Part shown: one piece after another, positions 57,903 through 64,000 of the stretch
Layout of the letters: each line of letters starts with the position of its first letter
How positions within the stretch are numbered: position 1 is the first letter of the stretch
Assembly: GCA_012862575.1 (NCBI GenBank)
Contig: BLSF01000090.1
Coordinates: forward strand, 1-64,000
Length of the DNA: 64,000 bases
Direction of reading: 5' to 3'
From: Parietichytrium sp. I65-24A
Taxonomy: Eukaryota > Sar > Bigyra > Thraustochytrida > Thraustochytriidae
Notes under the pieces: model-generated
What the model was told of the DNA's origin: nothing
Databases searched by the model: none
Seen by the model: only the letters and a program-made list of their open reading frames with translations
Translations under genes and position numbers: made by a program

Positions 57903-60900
57903 GGTACACGAAGAGCGCGGGTGAAGCGGCGGTTGTGAGCGCAGTGCGCCGACCTAATCCAGAAGGATGATGGGCTGCGTTTGGCGGCCTTCGCGAGGGA
58001 CGTCAGGTTGGACTGCGCCCATCGCACGAGTATGCGACGGGTGCCACGTGCATCCACGTGCTCGAGGACTTTCTACTCCAACGGATGATAACGAAGGTGG
58101 CTTCGGTTACGTGATAAACGATAGACAACGAGACAAATCTGACAGTGAAAACTAACAGTGAAAACAGTGAATGCTTGCATGAGAGACACAAGAGCCTTAC
58201 AGTCACAACATGCCACATCCTCGATGCGGGTTGTAAACTTGTGCGCTGGTAGTACCCAAATGTTTTCAAATGCCAGTGCTCTTCAGACCGAGCTTTTCAA
58301 TGAGCGCAAAAGAAGACATCGAAATGATGCTCTGGAATTGTGTCGCTCTGATGTCACCGTTTGTATACAAGTTGGAAGGTTTCAAAATCGAATGTCAGCG
58401 TCAGCGAGAGCGAGAGCTGCATGGATACTGTGCTGCCGGAGCGTTGATGGGACACTCCGGAACACTCCGGGACTCCTTGCCGCAGCCTCGATGGATCTAT
58501 CAGCCAAGTACTCCTCATTCGACTCACAAAGCATCTATCAAATTAGATCATGAAGATGGAACCAGAAATGCAATGAAAATGGAACTCGAAATTTGGAGCT
58601 AGAAATGAAATGTATTAATTTAAAAAAGCAAAAGCAGAGAAAGAATAGAAACTGAAGAATGGAAATAGAAATGTAAAAGCCAACCTCCAAAGAGCTGCTC
58701 TGTCTGCTCTCTGGCCAACTCCAAGTTCCTATGAATTGGGAGATACACAACGTCAGTCTAAGCGTCACAGATCACGCATCCCAGACGAGTTGCAGTGAGT
58801 CTGGACATTAACAATGATCATCAATCTTCGTCCAATCACTTTCATCGTTTCTTCGTTCTCGACAACCCAAGGACCACTAGCGCCAGTCCTATCTCCTGGT
58901 ACAAAGCTTTTGCAGTGAATGCACACCTTCTTCTCTCCGCAACTCTTACTTCCTCCCGCATTAGTAGGTACTAAACATTCGCCTAGGACAGCGGAACTCG
59001 CCCGTCGGAACCCTCCGGCGCAGGGAGGGTGCCGAACGTGCGGAACGCATCGAGTCGGCAGAGCGTGGATCGGGGGCGAGGGATGCAAGCTTGGGCGCCA
59101 GGACGCCGGTAGAAGGCGGAGTATGAGCGGTAAGACTCGTTCCCTGCAAACAGATGAACAGATGAACAGATGAACAGATGATGACGAGAGGGAATCACGA
59201 ATGGTGCATTGTTTACGAATGTTTACAACTTTGACAGCGTGTTGAGCGTTCGTTGGCAAAGACGACGTTGCTGGCTCGCACGGACGTGCAGGAAAGGTTG
59301 CTTTGGAATGCTTTGGACACAAAAAGCACGTGGAATTGCGCTCCGTTAAAAGGAGGAAGATTTGATTGCCATTTTGTCTTACTTCGAGGTGCACTTTACT
59401 CACTCAGATAGAGGTGGCGAGCGATTGGCTAACACACCTGCGGAGGCTTGGAGAAGAAGAGGGAGAGTAGGAATAGGAACGTATGCTGGGCCAGCACTGT
59501 CGAGAGCGGTGCTACTTGGGCAATTACAGAGTACTCTGGCACGTTTAATAGTTTTGGAAATTTGATTTTCCACCGTCGTCAAGTGGCGCGATTAGAATGC
59601 ACTTTTGCAATCTCCAATCTTGACGTTTTCCCCTCCTTCCTTCCTTCTTTCCTTGCTTCCCTTCATCTTCATCGTCCTCCTCTGAGCCTCTCATCTTTCT
59701 AGGCCCGCCTAGCCTGCGGAGGCTCCTGCAAGTTCCACTCAGTCACTCAGTCAGTCATCCACTCACTCACTCACTCACCCACTCACAGCACCACTGTTGC
59801 TTCTCTGCGCGCTCCTGCAGGCTGTTCTGTTGATAGCGCGTTCGATTCTTGACTTGTGTGATTTCTGAACCCTGTTTATCTTGTTTCTGTTTCTTTCTCT
59901 GTTTCAGGCAACTTGAATCTGGCAATCGTCGCGCAGCTGTGGCGGCTTCTGCTCACAGGTTCCGGTGTTCCGGGTGCTGACATTGGCAGTGAGGGCAGTA
60001 CTCAGCACTCCTGTCGCTTCTCGCTAACTTATTCTCGCTTCGATGATTAATCAATGACGTTGACTTGGTTTTCAGTGTTCTCGACTGGTTTCGATTGGCT
60101 CCACCCAAGCACTTCTGCATTGTGTTCGTGTGCATAAGTTACTGATGCATACTGTCAGGACTTGGACAGAAACATGGGTTCCGAGAATCGAGATTGCAGA
60201 GAGAGACAGAGGAAGAGGGGGGTGTGTGTTGCGTTGTTGCATTGTGTTGCATTGCGTTGTTGCGAATTGTGCAGTGAATGATGATGGGGGTTTGCGTACT
60301 GACCATGAGTGTACTTAAGACACTGTCGTCTTGACCTGTCCAATCCGCGCAAAAGCAGAGTTCTTTCTTTTAATCGAGTAGCAGCTCGGTGGCTTTCGCA
60401 AAAGAGAGAAAGAAGAGGAATGGAATGACTGGGCCTCACGAACTTGTGGCCGAGTGACTGGCTGGAACATTACAGCCTGGAAGAGAACGAGGAAGAATGG
60501 CGGAAAGGAAGGGAGACGAGAGTCACACGATACAATGCGAGTGCGAGGAGTGGAGAGAAGCCATGGTTGGACGATCTCGCCTCTCCTGTCGCTCCACGAT
60601 GACAAGAGAGAGACGGCAATGTCTGAGGATTTGACTGAGAGTTCACTGCCAACATTGCCAACACGAACGATCGTACGGAGAGCACAGCTGTAAAGTGCCA
60701 GGTACCAGAGTACATCAAAGTACCAGAGTACCAGAGTACGTGCGGATGACGATTGGCAGCAGGAGTCTTGGTGCCTTGGGTTGCTTCCGCAGTCGAACTT
60801 GAATTTACAGTTAAAAAAAATGCGAAACACGGTTTGCATTGCGTTGATTTACTGTTAGTCGATGCACGAACTCGAACAACGCTTGCTTCCAGCCAAAGAG

Positions 60901-60924
60901 ACAGAGACACACACTGGTACCGGT

Positions 60925-60949
60925 AGAGAGAGAGAGAGAGAGAGAGAGA
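60925..60949. repeat. (AG)n microsatellite
   Basis: About 12 AG units directly after an ACTGGTACCGGTAG word. Confidence 0.9.
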
Positions 60950-61009
60950 AAGTGTGCGACTAGCGTCTATGGCCTCAAAATCAATGAAACATTCCAATCT
61001 CGCGGCTTC

Positions 61010-61035
61010 CATCAATCAATCAATCAATCAATCTC

Positions 61036-61067
<32 letters not shown>

Positions 61068-61070
61068 TTA
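61010..61070. repeat. (ATCA)n and (CTTT)n microsatellite pair
   Basis: Five ATCA units followed by about nine CTTT units. Confidence 0.9.
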
Positions 61071-61205
61071 TTTTCGTTTCTTATTTGCATGTCTCTATTC
61101 ATGTGCATTTGCATTTGCTTATTTCAAATCCATCTAAAATTTCTTCTTTCTTTCTTTCCTTTTTTTCCTTCTTCTTCTTATCTCCAACTGTGAGACGACT
61201 GTTCG

Positions 61206-61230
61206 CTCTCTCTCTCTCTCTCTCTCTCTC
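61206..61230. repeat. (CT)n microsatellite
   Basis: About 12 CT units. Confidence 0.9.
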
Positions 61231-61952
61231 GCTACCTCTCGCTACCACTCCTGTTAACCCTTCCTCCTCCCACTTCTACTCAACCATTATCCCTGCTATG
61301 CCCCGCCGTAGTAAGCGGGAAGTTGGTAGGCGGTGGTTAGGCAGTGCTAGCGTTTGAGGTAGTAGGGAGAGAAGAAGGAAGAAAATTGCCCCGAGGACCT
61401 GCGCGAAGGGTCCGCGTGCAGTAAGGTCCATTTATGTTTAACGCTAGTACTGGGCAGAAGCGCAGAAGGGCAGAAGGGAGTGGGTGCCAATTTAGCGTCC
61501 CGTCTTTTTCTTTTGTTGTTTGGCAGAGACAGCTGGCTCTAGAATTAGGGCTTGCGGCTGGGCTAGATTTGGAGGTGTTGAAAGGTTTTGCTGCTGCGCG
61601 AGTGAATACAATTGCGGTTGCACGGAAGACTGGTTTGTTGTATTGGGATAGTTAAGAAGAAGAAGAAGAAGAAGTGAAAGTGGAAGTGGAAGGATTCAGA
61701 GAAGAAGAAGCAAGAAGCAAGAAGCAAGGAAAGCAGTAGAGAGCGTGAAAAGGACGATAGAGTTATTTGCTTGAACGGTTTTGCAGGGTAATTGCCGCTC
61801 TGGAGGAGAAAGAACAGGGACCTAGACTCTGGAAAGGAAGAAGGGGCGATATAGATATAGATATAGATTTATAGATTTATACACTTGCGCTCGTCTGCCG
61901 TTGAATGCGGCCGGAGTGAACTGGTGAACTGGCGATAGTGGGCTGGGCAAGA

Positions 61953-64000
61953 ATGCCGAGCGGTCATGGCGCGAGCTCGGATCTGGACTTGTCCAATAGA
62001 AAGGTGAGCTCGTCGTGGGTGGTCAGCCACTTGACGGTGGTTGTGAAACGAATGCAAAATGAGATTATGGAGATGCAAGCGAAGAACCTGGCGAAAAATC
62101 AGCAGTCCAACGAAGGGGTGGTAGCTCTCATTCAAGAGCGCTTCATGGACTTTGTGGAGATGAAGAAGCTCTTGTTCAACCCGCGCGGTATGAATGTTTA
62201 TGTTGTCTCGGACCAAATTTTCCCTGCGATGGCCTGGATTGCTGGTCTCTCAAGGCGGCTGCTCTCTCTTCTTTGCGAGGGGCGGCTTGACGACGCCAAC
62301 CTCCAACCCGAAGAGCTTGTGTTCTGGCTGAGGGAGGCTGAAGCAAACGACCCGGCAGTCAGAGCAAAATGTCGAGAGGAAAGCGACGCCCTGCGTAGCG
62401 AATCTACAGAGTCGGAGCTTGGTTTCAAAGAGATTTCGTCCGCTGCCCAGCTTGGAATCGACATTCCGCTCATGGTGACGAGGGCAGTCCAGCATCAGGT
62501 ATCTGCTTCAGAGCCTCTCACTTTGGGCTTCCAGAGCGCGACCATCTTTCTCAACTTGCTCTCTTGTGAATCAGAACTGATCAGGAAATCAAAGTCTCAG
62601 TCTGACTTTCAGCGGCTTGTGGAATCTTGCAAATCTGTTCTGGAAGCGGTCAAAGCGGCAGAGACAAGCGATGTCAGCGAGGAGAAACGGGATGCGGAAA
62701 TGGCCACCACCACGGAAGCACCCTTGAAGAAGCGGAAACTCAGCAAAGTGGCTTCCGGCACGGCACAAGTAGAACCAATTCCAGTGCCCATCCCTTCGCC
62801 AGCCAATGAAACGCCAAACAGTCAGCCTTCGCTACAGGACGCTCGTCAATCCAGTGGCGTCCAGGACGGCATGACAGTCGATGTTGGTGCTCCACCCGGC
62901 AACTCGGAGTTTCAGACGGTGAACCTGTCCTTGACGAGTCCCGTGTCCACTGCCGCGCATGCGAAGAATACTGCGACCAACACTACGAGCACGCCTTCCT
63001 CGGTGCAGAGACTGCCAATGTCTCTATCTTCATCAACAGCTCCCACGGGCACCATGTCTTCTCTTGTCCCTGCGCCCCTCACCCCTACTTCTGCTGTACC
63101 TGGGAATGATCGTAGTCTGGAAATGGTCCGACAGTCAGACGTCACAAAACTTGGAGCTGCCGCGGCTGCTGCTGCGGCTGCCTCAGGCTTTGCAAATAAC
63201 AATGGCTCTGCGCTTCTCTTGGAAACCTTGAAGAAGCTGCTTGGAGGCGGCCAATCACAGGCTGCTACCTATGCCGAGCTGCAGAGACTCACCCCTGCGG
63301 AGGTTGCACAGCGAGTTCTCCAAGCTACTTCGCAGCCAGGCTTTTCCGGAATGAGTGCGTCTGCAACTAATGGTGTCAACCCCGCCTCGGACCCTGCCAA
63401 ACTGATAGAGGAAAGCAGTGAAGTAGCAGCCCCGTCGAAAAAGAAGGACACGAAGGCTACGAAGCAGCCGTCGAAGCGATCGGGTGAATGGTCAGCTTCC
63501 GAAATGAACCTTGCATCACACATAAAACTTCTCGAGCTTATCGAAGAGAAGCTCACTCTAAGCGACCGGAACGCGCGCGACTGGTGCATGTTGGAAAGAG
63601 TGGCCAAGGAGTACCCGCCGTGTATCAGTCGAAATATGAAACAAAAAGCGAAGCGCATTTTGCAAGAAAGGCGGACGAGAAAGCATTTGAGGTTTTGGAA
63701 CGCTCTCAAAGCCCAGCTTTCAAACTTTAATGCTCTGAAAAACTTTCTGCGACTCATGCTTGGCCACCAGATATTTGATGACGCTTTTATCACCTGCATC
63801 GCTCAGTATGTGCAGAGGATGCTACAGCTGGGAAAGAAGTCACCAGGATGCCTTCTTGACTGGTTTGATGTTCCAAGGGAGGCAATGTGCAAGAAACTAG
63901 TTGAACTTCATACCACGATTTACAAAGGCAAGCCCATGCACCACGTCTATCAGCACTTTGACCAGCTTCTTTCGCTTTCGGATATTGAGCTAGGGATTTT
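61953..64000 (+). CDS. Unrecognised protein, 3' end beyond the window
   Basis: One uninterrupted frame from the ATG at 61953 to the window end, at least 682 codons. An in-frame TGA at 61917-61919 lies upstream, so this is the first possible Met. I read it directly from the DNA. Residues 1-230 are mostly helical and charged (begins MPSGHGASSDLDLSNRKV; contains SHLTVVVKRMQNEIMEMQAK). A basic cluster LKKRKL (about 261-266) could be a nuclear signal. Residues about 270-480 are Ser/Thr/Pro/Ala-rich, with an Ala run (about 401-409), and probably disordered. The visible C-terminal part is again folded and basic (GEWSASEMNLASHIKLLELI, then RNARDWCMLERVAKEYPP, then KHLRFWNALKAQLSNFNALK). No family is recognised. 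A nuclear regulatory protein is possible, but this is only suggested by composition. Confidence 0.8.
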   Translation, partial: MPSGHGASSDLDLSNRKVSSSWVVSHLTVVVKRMQNEIMEMQAKNLAKNQQSNEGVVALIQERFMDFVEMKKLLFNPRGMNVYVVSDQIFPAMAWIAGLSRRLLSLLCEGRLDDANLQPEELVFWLREAEANDPAVRAKCREESDALRSESTESELGFKEISSAAQLGIDIPLMVTRAVQHQVSASEPLTLGFQSATIFLNLLSCESELIRKSKSQSDFQRLVESCKSVLEAVKAAETSDVSEEKRDAEMATTTEAPLKKRKLSKVASGTAQVEPIPVPIPSPANETPNSQPSLQDARQSSGVQDGMTVDVGAPPGNSEFQTVNLSLTSPVSTAAHAKNTATNTTSTPSSVQRLPMSLSSSTAPTGTMSSLVPAPLTPTSAVPGNDRSLEMVRQSDVTKLGAAAAAAAAASGFANNNGSALLLETLKKLLGGGQSQAATYAELQRLTPAEVAQRVLQATSQPGFSGMSASATNGVNPASDPAKLIEESSEVAAPSKKKDTKATKQPSKRSGEWSASEMNLASHIKLLELIEEKLTLSDRNARDWCMLERVAKEYPPCISRNMKQKAKRILQERRTRKHLRFWNALKAQLSNFNALKNFLRLMLGHQIFDDAFITCIAQYVQRMLQLGKKSPGCLLDWFDVPREAMCKKLVELHTTIYKGKPMHHVYQHFDQLLSLSDIELGI

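Larger units (their letters stand above)
57903..61952. other. Long gene-poor region rich in microsatellites
   Basis: About 4 kb with no convincing protein. It holds a short hairpin near 59011-59031 (ACCCTCC-GGCGCAG-GGAGGGT), CTCACTCACTCA near 59760-59780, CCAGAGTAC repeats near 60700-60740, (AG)n at 60925-60949, (ATCA)n and (CTTT)n at 61010-61070, (CT)n at 61206-61230 and (AAG)n near 61652-61674. Frames of up to 212 codons on either strand lack motifs. Confidence 0.5.

Noticed and set aside
57323-57970. 215-codon plus-strand frame
   Set aside because: Overlaps the DUF2279-like minus-strand frame and is basic and low in complexity.
58765-59403. 212-codon minus-strand frame in the gene-poor right part
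   Set aside because: Low-complexity, no domain or signal; composition like the surrounding non-coding DNA.
1-64000. Transposons, LTR elements, virus-like genes
   Set aside because: No transposase, reverse transcriptase, integrase, capsid-type frame or long terminal repeat was seen; the repeats found are short tandem or duplicated host genes.

Overview
This window looks like nuclear DNA of a flagellated, intron-poor protist, most likely a thraustochytrid (Labyrinthulea, stramenopiles). Three things point there. The protein at 25176-26717 matches, from memory, the thraustochytrid delta-4 fatty acid desaturase over its whole length. An IFT88 homologue (36601-39117) implies a flagellated cell. 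Every recognisable gene reads as one uninterrupted frame. The phylum call is an inference; the protein families are read from motifs by eye, without database searches.

Layout from left to right: a 6 kb gene-free start rich in microsatellites; two convergent RING-finger genes (6072-8174 +, 8543-9889 -); a PHO80-type cyclin and an MDR oxidoreductase, convergent (11828-13012 +, 13251-14219 -); a kinesin-14 with ankyrin repeats and a WW-like motif, convergent with a Ser/Thr kinase (16056-18986 +, 19226-20905 -); a 4.3 kb gene-free stretch; the delta-4 desaturase convergent with a secreted DUF6765-like protein (25176-26717 +, 27171-28838 -); DCP2 (29837-30796 -) divergent from VPS16 (31688-34930 +); IFT88 (36601-39117 +); an ADAM-like membrane metalloprotease (40805-42811 +); three tandem paralogous C2H2 zinc-finger genes (43446-50979, all -); an LPCAT-like acyltransferase convergent with an aldo/keto reductase-like gene (53625-54989 +, 55300-56727 -); a small DUF2279-like membrane protein (57438-57902 -); 4 kb without genes; and the start of an unrecognised gene running off the right end (61953-64000 +).

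Short gaps (0.24-0.63 kb) lie between 3' ends of convergent genes. Most gaps with a 5' end are longer (0.7-6 kb) and carry microsatellites plus two dispersed short motifs: a 7-bp GAATTCT repeat and a TACCGGTACTCA-like word. The genes are not a pathway cluster. They are housekeeping and lineage genes: vesicle tethering (VPS16), mRNA decay (DCP2), ciliary transport (IFT88), lipid remodelling (desaturase, acyltransferase), ubiquitin ligases and signalling.

The most striking region is the zinc-finger cluster at 43.3-51.15 kb. Its three genes carry 15, 12 and 13 intact 29-residue fingers with a near-invariant framework. Variation is concentrated at helix positions -1, 3 and 6, the DNA-contact positions. 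All three end in a shared non-finger tail. This looks like a recently duplicated, lineage-specific DNA-binding family with diversifying specificity. I saw no transposase, reverse transcriptase, LTR, viral gene, tRNA, rRNA or CRISPR array.
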